Shown: positions 16,695 through 25,081 of the stretch, piece by piece
How positions within the stretch are numbered: position 1 is the first letter of the stretch
Layout: each line of letters starts with the position of its first letter
From: an uncultured Chryseobacterium sp.
Lineage (GTDB): Bacteria > Bacteroidota > Bacteroidia > Flavobacteriales > Weeksellaceae
Assembly: GCA_913777465.1 (NCBI GenBank)
Contig: CAJYRQ010000109.1
Coordinates: 1-43,224 of the forward strand
Direction: 5' to 3'
DNA length: 43,224 bases
Notes under the pieces: generated by a model
Seen by the model: the letters and a program-made list of their open reading frames with translations, nothing else
What the model was told of the DNA's origin: nothing
Databases searched by the model: none
Program-made: the position numbers and the translations under genes

Positions 16695-17162
16695 ATGATC
16701 AAAAAAATTACAGCAGCGATTTTTATTTTCGCAGGTTCCCTATCTTTTGCCCAGTCTTCCAAAGAAGTAAAGGTAAAAGAGCTGATTCAGGTTGTCGGGG
16801 TAAGCAAATTGGCAGTACAGGGTGTCAAACAGTTTATCAGCACTTTTAAAGAAAATTACAAGGAAGTTCCTGACGCATTTTGGAATGATTTCCTGAAAGA
16901 AGTTTCTTCTGAAGAATTTTCTAACCTGTATGTTCCGATTTATTCAAAGTATTATACGGAATCTGAGTTGGATGAACTGATCCGGTTTTATAAAACTCCG
17001 CTTGGGCAGAAGATAATTACCAATACTCCTTTAATCATGAAAGAAAGTGCGGAAGTGGGAAGAGATTTCGGACAAAAATTAGGAATGAAACTCGCTGAAA
17101 AATTGGGAGAGCAAAAAGGCTATCAATCGCCTCCGCCGCCTATGCCTTCAAAAGATCAATAA
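16695..17162 (+). CDS. DUF2059 domain exported protein
   Basis: A 155-residue protein with a signal peptide (MIKKITAAIFIFAGSLSFAQ). The mature part is helical and holds the DUF2059 core: a region like VPIYSKYYTESELDELIRFY followed by KTPLGQKI, which is the usual family signature. The C-terminus is Pro-rich (SPPPPMPSKDQ). The family is periplasmic and its function is not established. It begins 9 bases after hutH, so the two are co-transcribed, but no link to histidine use is known. A terminator follows at 17167. Confidence 0.85.
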   Translation: MIKKITAAIFIFAGSLSFAQSSKEVKVKELIQVVGVSKLAVQGVKQFISTFKENYKEVPDAFWNDFLKEVSSEEFSNLYVPIYSKYYTESELDELIRFYKTPLGQKIITNTPLIMKESAEVGRDFGQKLGMKLAEKLGEQKGYQSPPPPMPSKDQ

Positions 17163-17166
17163 TATC

Positions 17167-17192
17167 AGGCTTCCGTTTGGAAGCCTTTTTTA
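17167..17192 (+). terminator. terminator after the DUF2059 gene
   Basis: AGGCTTCC, loop GTTT, GGAAGCCT, then TTTTT. It closes the hutH-DUF2059 transcript. Confidence 0.85.
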
Positions 17193-17401
17193 ATTCAGTA
17201 AATAAGCAAGAAGTCATATGCTTATCAACCTTGATGATATTTTAACAAAGATAACTTCTATTATCCGGCATCCCTCTTCCAGCCTTTAATCGCTATCCAT
17301 TATTATTCAAAGCATAACAGAATTAAAGATTATTTAAATTTCAACAGGCTGTAATTCAGTCTAAAGTGATATATTGGTCTTACGAATCAAATATATTTAA
17401 T

Positions 17402-18898
17402 ATGAAAAAAAGTATCTTTTATCTATTCTTATCCCTGTCTGTTTTTACAGGATGCAACAGGGACGATCTTCAGGGCAATATGGCTGAAACCGAAATTACA
17501 CAGAAAGATCCATTAACCGCCAGGCAGATCAATGAAAAAATCAATGAAACCATCAGGACCAAAGGACGGTTTTCCTGGAATGCATCTTCCGATCATTTTG
17601 TGTGGAGTGCCATTTATCAGGGAAATAAGATCGCTTCCATCGGCTTCGGTTCTTCATTCGACAGGAGCCTGGATGCCGGCAGCAAAGCCATCGAAAACGA
17701 AATTGTGGAGCTGATCCAAAAATACGAGGGTAAGACAGACCGGATCGTATTGTCTTCTGATAAATATCTAAACCAGATCGATGTGGCCATCGAGAAGCAG
17801 GAAACAGTAATCGCGCTCAGGAAAATGAAGGGCATCCGTTACCTGGAGCCGGCCGATTACCGCTATTTTGAAAATGAGAAACAATTCGGCGCAGCGGCGA
17901 AATCCAGCAGCAGCTCATCAGGCTGCGGGTTCGAATCCACGGCGCTCAGCACTGCCGATTATACCACGGTTTCTCCCAATGCAAAAGCACCGTGGTCGTT
18001 TGCAAAACACAATATCGTCAATGCCTGGAGCTACAGCACCGGAAAAGGTGTTACCATCGGGGTGATCGACAGCGGGGTCTCTTCTGAGCAGACGCTGCTG
18101 GGAAGCAGCTTCAACAATGGACTTTCATCAGGAAGAACCATTAGTAAAAACGGCGTATATGTGGATTCCGCCTGGCCATGGAGTACAGGTTATGACGGTT
18201 CTGCGGACAAATGCGGCCATGGAACCAGCATGGCTTCAGCAGCAGCGGCACCCCGGAACAGTGTGGGACAACCGGTAGGAGTGGCTTACAACGCCAATCT
18301 GGTAACCTACCGGGCAGCATCAAACGTGGTTCTGGACGGCTATCATGAACAGAACGGCGTAAAGATCGCCTTTACGGAACTGGGAAATAGCAGCAATGTG
18401 AAGATCATTTCCATGTCGATGGGTCACATTTTCTCCGTAGGGAAAATCGAAGACGGGGTAAAATATGCCTATTCCAAAGGGAAACTGATCTTCTGCGCAG
18501 GCGGAACCTCTACCAGCTTTACCAATTTTGTGGGCGTGATCTTCCCTGCGTCCATGCCTGAAGCACAGGCCGTTACCGGTGTAAAAGAAAATACCTCCAA
18601 CCAGAAATGCGATGTCTGCCACTCCGGAGCCGAGATCGATTTCACTTACCAGATGGAAAGAGCGTCAGGAAGCAACATCCCGGTACTCAGCTATTACAAC
18701 GGGCAGACCGATTATGTGGGCGGATCTTCCGTAGCCACCGCTTCCACTGCCGGAATTGCAGCATTGGTCTGGGCGAAAAATCCTTCATGGACAAGAGACC
18801 AGGTTTTAAATAAAATGAGACAGTCGGCCACCTATTATCCGACCCCGAATTCCGATTATGGGTACGGAAACATCAATGTTCTGCAGGCTGTGCAGTAA
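17402..18898 (+). CDS. subtilisin-like (S8) serine peptidase, lipoprotein
   Basis: A 498-residue lipoprotein. The signal ends at VFTGC, with the lipid-attached Cys at about residue 18. A propeptide-like region of about 160 residues precedes the S8 domain. The catalytic triad is Asp223 (GVIDSGV), His273 (CGHGTSMAS) and Ser443 (GGSSVATAS). The position of the usual oxyanion-hole Asn (AAGN) reads CAGG, with Gly368 in place of Asn. This may lower activity or reflect a different subfamily. Cysteines in a short KCDVCHSG motif near residue 400 could form a disulfide. The start is ATG 17402, which gives a proper lipoprotein signal; an upstream GTG (17366) would hide it. It is probably surface or periplasmic and degrades protein. 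No T9SS tail is present. Confidence 0.9.
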   Translation: MKKSIFYLFLSLSVFTGCNRDDLQGNMAETEITQKDPLTARQINEKINETIRTKGRFSWNASSDHFVWSAIYQGNKIASIGFGSSFDRSLDAGSKAIENEIVELIQKYEGKTDRIVLSSDKYLNQIDVAIEKQETVIALRKMKGIRYLEPADYRYFENEKQFGAAAKSSSSSSGCGFESTALSTADYTTVSPNAKAPWSFAKHNIVNAWSYSTGKGVTIGVIDSGVSSEQTLLGSSFNNGLSSGRTISKNGVYVDSAWPWSTGYDGSADKCGHGTSMASAAAAPRNSVGQPVGVAYNANLVTYRAASNVVLDGYHEQNGVKIAFTELGNSSNVKIISMSMGHIFSVGKIEDGVKYAYSKGKLIFCAGGTSTSFTNFVGVIFPASMPEAQAVTGVKENTSNQKCDVCHSGAEIDFTYQMERASGSNIPVLSYYNGQTDYVGGSSVATASTAGIAALVWAKNPSWTRDQVLNKMRQSATYYPTPNSDYGYGNINVLQAVQ

Positions 18899-18919
18899 AC
18901 AGGATTTAATGTAAATACA

Positions 18920-18958
18920 AAAAGCAATGGTGTTCAGTACAGCATTGCTTTTTTATTT
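18920..18958 (+). terminator. terminator after the S8 peptidase gene
   Basis: AAAAGCAATG pairs with CATTGCTTTT, then a run of T. Confidence 0.85.
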
Positions 18959-19263
18959 TAAAGATTAAATCCATTACTGCTGCCGGATTCAATTTAGGCA
19001 GGCTTAATTTTCAGGGTAAAATTATCATTTACCATGGTAAGTATTTCTACCTAAATATAAAAAGGGTAAATCTACGGTACTACATTCAGCAGTGTTGGTT
19101 TACCTTTGACCTGTGAGGCTTCTACGTAAGGAACAGCCGATGCACGGGAATCGATTGTCGAAATCCATGTTCTCCTTAAAGCCCGGCAGTATGTAGTTTT
19201 ATTCACAAAATCTGATAGACATCAGCTTAATCATGGTAAACCGGAAGCATTCTTCCGGTTTTT
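18959..19263. other. non-coding region ending in a plus-strand terminator
   Basis: No convincing gene. A second hairpin (AAACCGGAAG with CTTCCGGTTT, 19238-19261, then T) points along the plus strand and overlaps the stop codon of the convergent dioxygenase gene. A plus-strand transcript starting in this region, for example a small RNA, would explain it, but I see no clear promoter. Confidence 0.35.
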
Positions 19264-20091
19264 TTATCCGATCCGGGCACTTGTCATGCTCAGCGAACCG
19301 CCGATCAGTTCGTCATTGAACAACACCAGTCCTTCGGATTTCTCTTTCAGTCCTAACGTATACACCAAAGGCAAATAATGATCCGGGGTAGGAACCGCGT
19401 ACTGAATGGCCGTGCCTTGCTTATGATAATCGATGATGGGCTGAAAATTTCCTTCCAGCAGCCATCGGTTGGTTTTTTCCCGCGCTTCAATGGCCCAGTC
19501 CCAGCCGGCACCGGGGGTATTGATGTTTCGCCAGTCGATCAGCCGCAGGTTGTGGATGATATTTCCGCTGCCCACAATTAAGACTCCTTTATCACGAAGC
19601 TTATTCAGCCTCTTTGCCAGATCAAAATGATACTGCGGAGGTTTCGTATAGTCAATGCTCATCTGGATCACGGGAATATCGGCATCCGGATACAGATGTT
19701 TAATCACCGACCAGGCTCCGTGGTCCAGCCCCCAGCTGTGGTCTTCTTCCACGGAAACCGGAGCTAGCAGGGCTGCTGTTTCTGCCGCCAGCCCGGGATG
19801 TCCCGGTGCAGGATATTCTACATCGAACAAAGCCTGCGGAAACCCTCCGAAATCATGGATGGTTCCCGGCATATCCATCGCCGTTACTTTGGTGCCGTCC
19901 GTCAACCAATGGGCGGAGATACATAGGATGGCATTCGGTCGGGGAATTTCGGATGCCGCTTTCCGGAAGCCCTGCACAAAAATGTTTTCTTCAATCGCAT
20001 TCATCGGCGAACCGTGTCCCAGAAAGAGGACGGGCATCTTTTGCGTAGGACTGAAATGATCACTGATATTCTGAAGATCGTTGAGGTTCAT
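19264..20091 (-). CDS. ygiD: 4,5-DOPA-extradiol-type dioxygenase (LigB/YgiD family)
   Basis: A 275-residue cytoplasmic protein of the class III extradiol ring-cleavage dioxygenases. Histidines likely to bind iron are visible in LFLGHGSPMNAI (about residue 25), in ISAHW, and in SWGLDHGAWSV. These match the DODA family, which opens the ring of DOPA or similar catechols; YgiD of E. coli is the model. The true substrate here is unknown. The start is ATG 20091; an upstream TTG (20124) lies inside a terminator stem. A YceI gene lies upstream on the same strand, but the terminator at 20113-20152 separates them. Confidence 0.85.
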   Translation of the reverse strand: MNLNDLQNISDHFSPTQKMPVLFLGHGSPMNAIEENIFVQGFRKAASEIPRPNAILCISAHWLTDGTKVTAMDMPGTIHDFGGFPQALFDVEYPAPGHPGLAAETAALLAPVSVEEDHSWGLDHGAWSVIKHLYPDADIPVIQMSIDYTKPPQYHFDLAKRLNKLRDKGVLIVGSGNIIHNLRLIDWRNINTPGAGWDWAIEAREKTNRWLLEGNFQPIIDYHKQGTAIQYAVPTPDHYLPLVYTLGLKEKSEGLVLFNDELIGGSLSMTSARIG

Positions 20092-20112
20092 ATAGCTCAC
20101 TTTTGGAAAACA

Positions 20113-20152
20113 AAAAAGGTTCAAGGTTTTAGAAAATCCCTGAACCTTTCAA
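20113..20152 (-). terminator. terminator after the YceI gene
   Basis: On the minus strand AAAGGTTCAGGG pairs with CCTTGAACCTTT and a T run (TTTTTTGTTTT) follows. It suggests that the YceI gene and the dioxygenase gene are mostly separate transcripts. Confidence 0.75.
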
Positions 20153-20167
20153 AATATGTTTAGAAAA

Positions 20168-20680
20168 TTACGCCTGCTTTACAAACTGCAATTCTCCGGC
20201 GATTTTTACCTCTTCGCTTACCATCACACCGCCTGCTTCAAGCGCGGCATTCCAGTTCAGTCCGAAATCTTTTCTGTTGATTTTCCCTTCAAAAGAGAAT
20301 CCGGCCTTCGTATTGCCCCATGGATCTACATTGATTCCTCCGAAATCCACATCAAGGACCACCGGTTTTGTAATTCCGTTGATCGTAAGGTTACCCGTTA
20401 CTTCATTGTTCAGGGCAGAAGATTCGAAAGTAATGGTCGGGTTGGCTTCTGCGTTGAAAAACTCTGCAGATTTCAGGTGGTTGTCTCTGTCGGTATTGTT
20501 TGTAGAGATCGAATCAGTATAGACGGTAGCCGTTGTCTTGGCATTTGCGAAAGTATCGTCTTCCGCTTCGATTTCAGCAGTGAAATTGGTGAAGTTTCCT
20601 TTGATGTTGGAAATCATCATGTGTTTTACTTTAAACGTAATTTCACTATGCGCTGGGTCTAAATTCCATTTTGTTGCCAT
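20168..20680 (-). CDS. YceI-family polyisoprenoid-binding protein
   Basis: A 170-residue protein with the YceI lipocalin-like barrel: W-x-L-D-P-A-H-S at the start, IKGNFTNFTAEIEAEDD, TDRDNHLKSAEFFNAE and a C-terminal EEVKIAGELQF. YceI proteins bind long isoprenoid chains in a deep pocket and may act in quinone or lipid handling. There is no signal peptide, so this one should be cytoplasmic. It has its own promoter and terminator. Confidence 0.92.
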   Translation of the reverse strand: MATKWNLDPAHSEITFKVKHMMISNIKGNFTNFTAEIEAEDDTFANAKTTATVYTDSISTNNTDRDNHLKSAEFFNAEANPTITFESSALNNEVTGNLTINGITKPVVLDVDFGGINVDPWGNTKAGFSFEGKINRKDFGLNWNAALEAGGVMVSEEVKIAGELQFVKQA

Positions 20681-20711
20681 TGTATTATTATTTTTGTTGT
20701 TAAGTATAATG

Positions 20712-20739
20712 CAAATGTATGCCTGATGGTCGCCTCAAA
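20712..20739 (-). promoter_or_regulatory. promoter of the YceI gene
   Basis: On the minus strand TTTG (20736-20739) and TACATTTG (20712-20719) are 16 bases apart, an almost full match to the -33/-7 pattern. The leader is about 25 bases. Confidence 0.55.
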
Positions 20740-20779
20740 ACATTGACGTAGGTTAAGAAATGATTTTTCAGCCTCTTTT

Positions 20780-20882
20780 CTTTTTTCAGAAGCTGGTTCC
20801 CGCTATCCACTGTATCTTTTTCGTCACGGCCTCCGCTGCACTCCGCCCGCAACAAAAAAGGATGCCGCTGCTATCGGGGCTG
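20780..20882. repeat. dispersed arm/core element, copy 2
   Basis: The left arm reads CAGAAGCTGGTTCCCGCTATCC, then CTGTATCTTTTTCG. The right arm reads AAAAAAGGATGCCGCTG, then CTATCGGGGCTG. The arms are imperfect inverted repeats of each other. Between them is a GC-rich core (about 20822-20851) that differs from the core of copy 3 at 42930-43023, whereas the arms are nearly identical. Confidence 0.75.
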
Positions 20883-20940
20883 GGATCGAAGTCCGTAACC
20901 GGCATTCCTGCCATAGAATCGACAGAATTAAATTACTAAT

Positions 20941-21007
20941 CAATAATCAATAATCAATAATCATTTATTACCCATAACTCATAACTCATAACTCATAACT
21001 CATAACT
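20941..21007 (+). repeat. two heptanucleotide tracts (caataat x3, cataact x5)
   Basis: Three exact copies of caataat (20941-20961), a short spacer, then five exact copies of cataact (20973-21007). The period is 7, as in the tracts at 103-172 and 42179-42227. Exact repeats like these can slip and change copy number between strains. Confidence 0.8.
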
Positions 21008-21095
21008 CAATTTACAAAATATTTCCCTTCCTGCCACTGTCTTGCTCTATCGGCGTTTTGATTTAACGTTTTCTTAACGATTGATATTTATTTCT

Positions 21096-21103
21096 TATTT
21101 TTG
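21096..21103 (+). promoter_or_regulatory. -7 box of the S9 peptidase gene
   Basis: TATTTTTG, 19 bases before the ATG at 21123. A GGAGG follows it and may serve as a ribosome-binding site. Confidence 0.5.
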
Positions 21104-21122
21104 GAGGATTCAATTTTATACA

Positions 21123-23264
21123 ATGAAACTATATAAATTATCTTTATGGATGGTGGTTTTGGGGAGCAGCGCATTGGCTCAGACTCAGAAATTCACGATG
21201 GCGGAGGCAGTAAACGGATTGAGAACCAACCTGGCCGTTAAAAATATTTCCCAGTTTTCATGGGCTGCAGACGGTAAATCTTACATTCAGGCCGTAAAAG
21301 GCGGATACCTAATCACCGATCTGAAAACCAATAAGCAGGATACCCTGGTGTCTCTAAGCCAGCTGAATAAAAACCTGGCGGACAATAAATTCAAAGCGGT
21401 TCCGCCGATGAAATTCACCGGAACCAATCAGGGATACTTCAACTCGAACGGGAAAATGGTGTGGATGGAAAAATCAGGCAGCGACTGGAAAGCCAGAACT
21501 ACCGTGGCCGTTGATGAGAATGCGGAGAATATGAAAGTATTCGGCGATAACAGGACGTTTGCATTTACTGTAAAGAATAATTTGTATGTGAACCGGAACG
21601 GGAAAACGATCGCAGTGACCAACGATTCCAACGAAAATATCCTGAACGGGGCGGCCAATGTCCACCGGAATGAATTCGGGATCGATACCGGAATTTTCCC
21701 GGCCCCGAACTCTGAAAACCTAGCCTTTTACCGCATGGATCAGACCATGGTGGCCGATTATCCGATCATCGACTGGTCCGTAACGCCGGCCGTGAACCAC
21801 AACATCAAATACCCGATGGCCGGTAAAACATCGCACCAGGTAACGCTGGGCATTTTTAACATCAAAAGCCAGAAAACCAGCTTCCTGAATATCGAAGGGG
21901 AAAAAGACCAGTACCTGACGGCCGTTACCTGGAGCCCGGATTCGAAATACATTTTTGTTGGTGTCCTGAACAGGGGGCAGAACCATCTGAAGATGAACCA
22001 GTATGATGCAGTTACCGGAAACCTGGTGAAAACCTTGTTTGAAGAAACCAGCGATAAATATGTAGAACCTCAGCATCCGCTCACCTTCTTCCCGAATTCC
22101 AATACGGATTTCATCTGGCAGAGCCAGAGAACGGGATACAACCACCTGTTCCACTACAGCCTGGAGAAAGGCCTGGTAGCACAGATCACCAAAGGCGACT
22201 GGCTTGTAAATGAGATTTTAGGATTTAACGAAAAGAAAAAAGAAATCTATTTCACATCTACCAAAGAAACGCCCCTTGAGAAACACCTGTACCGGATCAA
22301 TTGGGTTAACTTCAAGATGCAGAGGCTGGACAGAGCAGAAGGCGTTCATTCCGGTATATTAAGCAGCGACGGCAATTACCTGTATGATGTATACAGCAAT
22401 GCCAATACGCCAAGGGTTGCCAATATTATCAACACCAATACGTTAAAAACAAGCAATCTCCTGACTTCGGAAAACCCGCTGAAAAATTACCAGCGTCCCG
22501 AAATTAAGAACGTCAGCCTTAAAGCAGACGACGGTACCCCTCTGTACGGAAAGATCATCCTTCCGACCAATTTCGATCCCAATAAAAAATATCCGGTGAT
22601 CGTTTACCTGTACAACGGACCGCACCTGCAGCTGATTACCAATACCTTCCCGGAATCCGGAAACCTTTGGTACGAATATATGGCACAGAACGGCTACATC
22701 ATTTTCACCATGGACGGAAGAGGTTCGGCTAACCGCGGCCTGAAATTCGAGCAGGCGGTGTTCAGAAACCTTGGTACCAACGAAATGAACGACCAGATGA
22801 AAGGGGTAGAGTACCTGAAATCTTTGCCTTATGTAGATGCCGGCAGAATGGGAATCCATGGCTGGAGCTTCGGAGGATTTATGACCACCAGTTTTATGCT
22901 CCGCAAGCCGGACGTCTTCAAAGTGGGGGTTGCCGGAGGCCCGGTGATTGACTGGAGCATGTACGAAATCATGTACGGCGAGAGATATATGGACACACCG
23001 CAGGAAAATCCGCAGGGATATGCAACGGCCAACCTGCTGGACAAAGTGCAGAACCTGAAAGGAAAACTGCTGATGATCCACGGCGCACAGGATGACGTGG
23101 TGGTATGGCAGCATTCCGTTAAATTCATCAAGTCCGCCGTAGACAACGGAATCCAGATGGATTATTTTGTTTATCCCGGTCATCCGCATAACGTAATCGG
23201 AAAAGACCGTGTACACCTGATGCAGAAAGTAACGGATTATTTTGATCAGTACCTGAAAAAATAA
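21123..23264 (+). CDS. S9 family (DPP-IV-like) peptidase
   Basis: A 713-residue exported serine peptidase with a signal peptide (MKLYKLSLWMVVLGSSALAQ). Residues of about 40-470 form a beta-propeller of the DPP-IV type, with HxNxxGI-like and WSPDSKYIF strands and an RNEFGIDTGIFPAPNSENLAFYR region whose NLAFYRMDQ part matches the DPP4 N-terminal signature. The alpha/beta-hydrolase domain holds the triad: Ser582 in GWSFGG, Asp657/658 in GAQDDVV and His689 in HPHNV. Such enzymes remove dipeptides, often after proline, from peptides in the periplasm. The start is ATG 21123, not the in-frame TTG at 21081, because the signal peptide begins there. A terminator follows. Confidence 0.92.
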   Translation: MKLYKLSLWMVVLGSSALAQTQKFTMAEAVNGLRTNLAVKNISQFSWAADGKSYIQAVKGGYLITDLKTNKQDTLVSLSQLNKNLADNKFKAVPPMKFTGTNQGYFNSNGKMVWMEKSGSDWKARTTVAVDENAENMKVFGDNRTFAFTVKNNLYVNRNGKTIAVTNDSNENILNGAANVHRNEFGIDTGIFPAPNSENLAFYRMDQTMVADYPIIDWSVTPAVNHNIKYPMAGKTSHQVTLGIFNIKSQKTSFLNIEGEKDQYLTAVTWSPDSKYIFVGVLNRGQNHLKMNQYDAVTGNLVKTLFEETSDKYVEPQHPLTFFPNSNTDFIWQSQRTGYNHLFHYSLEKGLVAQITKGDWLVNEILGFNEKKKEIYFTSTKETPLEKHLYRINWVNFKMQRLDRAEGVHSGILSSDGNYLYDVYSNANTPRVANIINTNTLKTSNLLTSENPLKNYQRPEIKNVSLKADDGTPLYGKIILPTNFDPNKKYPVIVYLYNGPHLQLITNTFPESGNLWYEYMAQNGYIIFTMDGRGSANRGLKFEQAVFRNLGTNEMNDQMKGVEYLKSLPYVDAGRMGIHGWSFGGFMTTSFMLRKPDVFKVGVAGGPVIDWSMYEIMYGERYMDTPQENPQGYATANLLDKVQNLKGKLLMIHGAQDDVVVWQHSVKFIKSAVDNGIQMDYFVYPGHPHNVIGKDRVHLMQKVTDYFDQYLKK

Positions 23265-23292
23265 GACCGGAGATATAATAATTTTATAAAAG

Positions 23293-23341
23293 AAGACAGA
23301 ACACTTACACGTTTGATTCGTTGAGGTTTCTGTCTTTTTTT
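23293..23341 (+). terminator. terminator after the S9 peptidase gene
   Basis: AAGACAGAA pairs with TTCTGTCTT across a 30-base loop, followed by seven T. Confidence 0.75.
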
Positions 23342-23539
23342 ATTGGTTTCCCGTTCCCCGGGATATCTAACCGGCTGAATATGATATGGATACGGCCGAA
23401 CTCATGTTAACATTCAGATCGACGGGTTGTGATGTGACCCGGGAAACTTTTAGCCTCCGGCCTCCCTCTGCCAGCCTTTTAACCGGTTTCCCTCTCTCCG
23501 TTCTTAACAAACATCAATGTTTCTGATTTATCGTTGCCG

Positions 23540-23547
23540 TAACTTTG
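23540..23547 (+). promoter_or_regulatory. -7 box of the monooxygenase gene
   Basis: TAACTTTG, a full match to TAnnTTTG, 18 bases before the ATG at 23566. The in-frame TTG at 23545 lies inside the box and cannot be the start. The region 23342-23539 otherwise shows only short repeat-like DNA. Confidence 0.6.
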
Positions 23548-23565
23548 TACTATAAAATCAACAAT

Positions 23566-24591
23566 ATGGAATTAGGAATAGGAATGTTTGGTGATGTGTC
23601 ATTCGACCAAACCACCGGAAAATATAGAGATGCAGGCATTAAGATCCGTGAAATCCTGGAGCAGGTGAAATTCATGGATGAAGTGGGGATAGATGTTTTT
23701 GCCATGGGCGAACACCACCGTCCCGATTATGCGGTTTCATCACCGGAAATCGTATTGGCTGCCGCAGCAAGCATCACCAAAAATATAAAACTGGCCAGCG
23801 GCGTTACGGTATTAAGTTCTTCCGAGCCGGTAAAAGTCTATGAAGATTTCGCAACACTGGATCTGATCTCCGACGGCCGTGCCGAAATTTACGTAGGCCG
23901 CGGAAGCTTTATCGAATCTTTCCCGTTGTACGGATACTCACTGAACGATTACGAAGAGCTTTTCGATGAAAAATTAGACCTTTTGCTGAAAATAAATGTC
24001 GAGGAAAATGTGACCTGGAAGGGAAGGCTCCGTGCACCGATGCAGAACCAGACCGTTTATCCGAGGGCAAAAAATCACGGCAAGCTGCCGATCTGGAGAG
24101 CCGTGGGCGGAACACCACAGTCGGTGCTTCAGGCTGCACAGCTGGGAATGCCTTTGGTGGTAGCCATTATCGGAGGAATGCCGGTACAGTTCAGGAACCT
24201 GATCGAGTTTTACAAGCAGGAATACAAGAAAGCAGGACACGACGTTTCCCAAATGCAGATCGCGATCCATTCGCACACATTTGTGAGTGATGATCCTGCG
24301 GTGATCGACGGGTATTTCCATACCTATAAAGCGCAGATGGACAGGATCGGTTCTTCCAGAGGCTGGGCGCCCTTCTCGAAAATGCAGTATGAGGGCGGAA
24401 GGAGCAAAGACGGGGCGTTGTTCATCGGAAGTCCGAAAGAAGTAGCCGATAAAATCGCTTACATGAAAGAAATCTTCGGCATTACCCGGTTTATCGGGCA
24501 CATGGACGTCGGGGATCCGGCACATGACCTCATGATGAAATCCATCGAACTCTTCGGTAAGGAAGTAAAACCTTTGATACAGAATTTATAA
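23566..24591 (+). CDS. luciferase-like monooxygenase (LLM class, FMN/F420)
   Basis: A 341-residue TIM-barrel oxidoreductase of the bacterial luciferase family. Family signs are the start ELGIGMFGD, the DVFAMGEHHRPDYAVSSP stretch in which His residues sit near the flavin, the ASGVTVLSSSEPVKVYEDFATLD strand-helix, and the GRAEIYVGRGSF loop. It probably uses FMNH2 and oxygen on an unknown organic substrate. It is a single gene with its own promoter, and the terminator at 24596-24630 separates it from the convergent gene. Confidence 0.87.
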   Translation: MELGIGMFGDVSFDQTTGKYRDAGIKIREILEQVKFMDEVGIDVFAMGEHHRPDYAVSSPEIVLAAAASITKNIKLASGVTVLSSSEPVKVYEDFATLDLISDGRAEIYVGRGSFIESFPLYGYSLNDYEELFDEKLDLLLKINVEENVTWKGRLRAPMQNQTVYPRAKNHGKLPIWRAVGGTPQSVLQAAQLGMPLVVAIIGGMPVQFRNLIEFYKQEYKKAGHDVSQMQIAIHSHTFVSDDPAVIDGYFHTYKAQMDRIGSSRGWAPFSKMQYEGGRSKDGALFIGSPKEVADKIAYMKEIFGITRFIGHMDVGDPAHDLMMKSIELFGKEVKPLIQNL

Positions 24592-24595
24592 ACAG

Positions 24596-24630
24596 AACCT
24601 CCGCTGAATTTCAGCGGAGGTTTTCTTTTT
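24596..24630. terminator. bidirectional terminator
   Basis: AACCTCCGCTGAA pairs with TTCAGCGGAGGTT, with T on the right and A/T bases on the left. It lies between the monooxygenase gene (+) and the STM3941-type gene (-). Confidence 0.85.
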
Positions 24631-25075
24631 AAAGGCTGTCAAACTTTTCTTTCTGCTCATTCAGAAACGCTGCCAGTTTTTTGCCGGACATTCCATAGGT
24701 ATCAGGAAATGCGCCGGTCTTTCCCTTCAAACCGTGAGCTTCCGGAAGATTTTGATTCAGATCGAAAACAACCATCGTGTTCAGGAAAAAGTTTTTTGGC
24801 CTGAAACCGCTTACGCCACGCCACGGAATGAACGTTGATCTGAAGAGATTTTTCATTTCAATTCCCTGATTATCAATTTTCAGATAAGAGGCATTCGGAA
24901 TAAGGTTGATGATAAATACAAGGACGCATAATCCAAAGAAGACTACCGTAAAAATAGCAAGAGACCTATTGGTTTCCCACAGTGAAATACCCAGGCACAC
25001 AAAAACGGTGCTGATGATAAAAAGTAAAATGCTTTTACCTTTTCCGGGTTTTAAAATAATCGGTGAATTTTTCAT
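24629..25075 (-). CDS. STM3941-family membrane protein
   Basis: A 148-residue protein with two adjacent hydrophobic helices (about residues 14-32 and 38-60) and a C-terminal domain with the pattern LKIDNQGIEMKNLFRSTFIPW. This matches the STM3941-type family, which resembles bacterial PH-domain proteins. Its function is unknown. It follows sbcC by 6 bases and is probably in the same transcript. Confidence 0.75.
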   Translation of the reverse strand: MKNSPIILKPGKGKSILLFIISTVFVCLGISLWETNRSLAIFTVVFFGLCVLVFIINLIPNASYLKIDNQGIEMKNLFRSTFIPWRGVSGFRPKNFFLNTMVVFDLNQNLPEAHGLKGKTGAFPDTYGMSGKKLAAFLNEQKEKFDSL

Positions 25076-25081
25076 AGACCG

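Noticed and set aside
17366-17401. GTG start for the S8 peptidase
   Set aside because: It would place 12 residues ahead of a standard lipoprotein signal.
19264-20680. Dioxygenase and YceI genes as a simple operon
   Set aside because: A good terminator on their strand lies between them at 20113-20152; some read-through remains possible.
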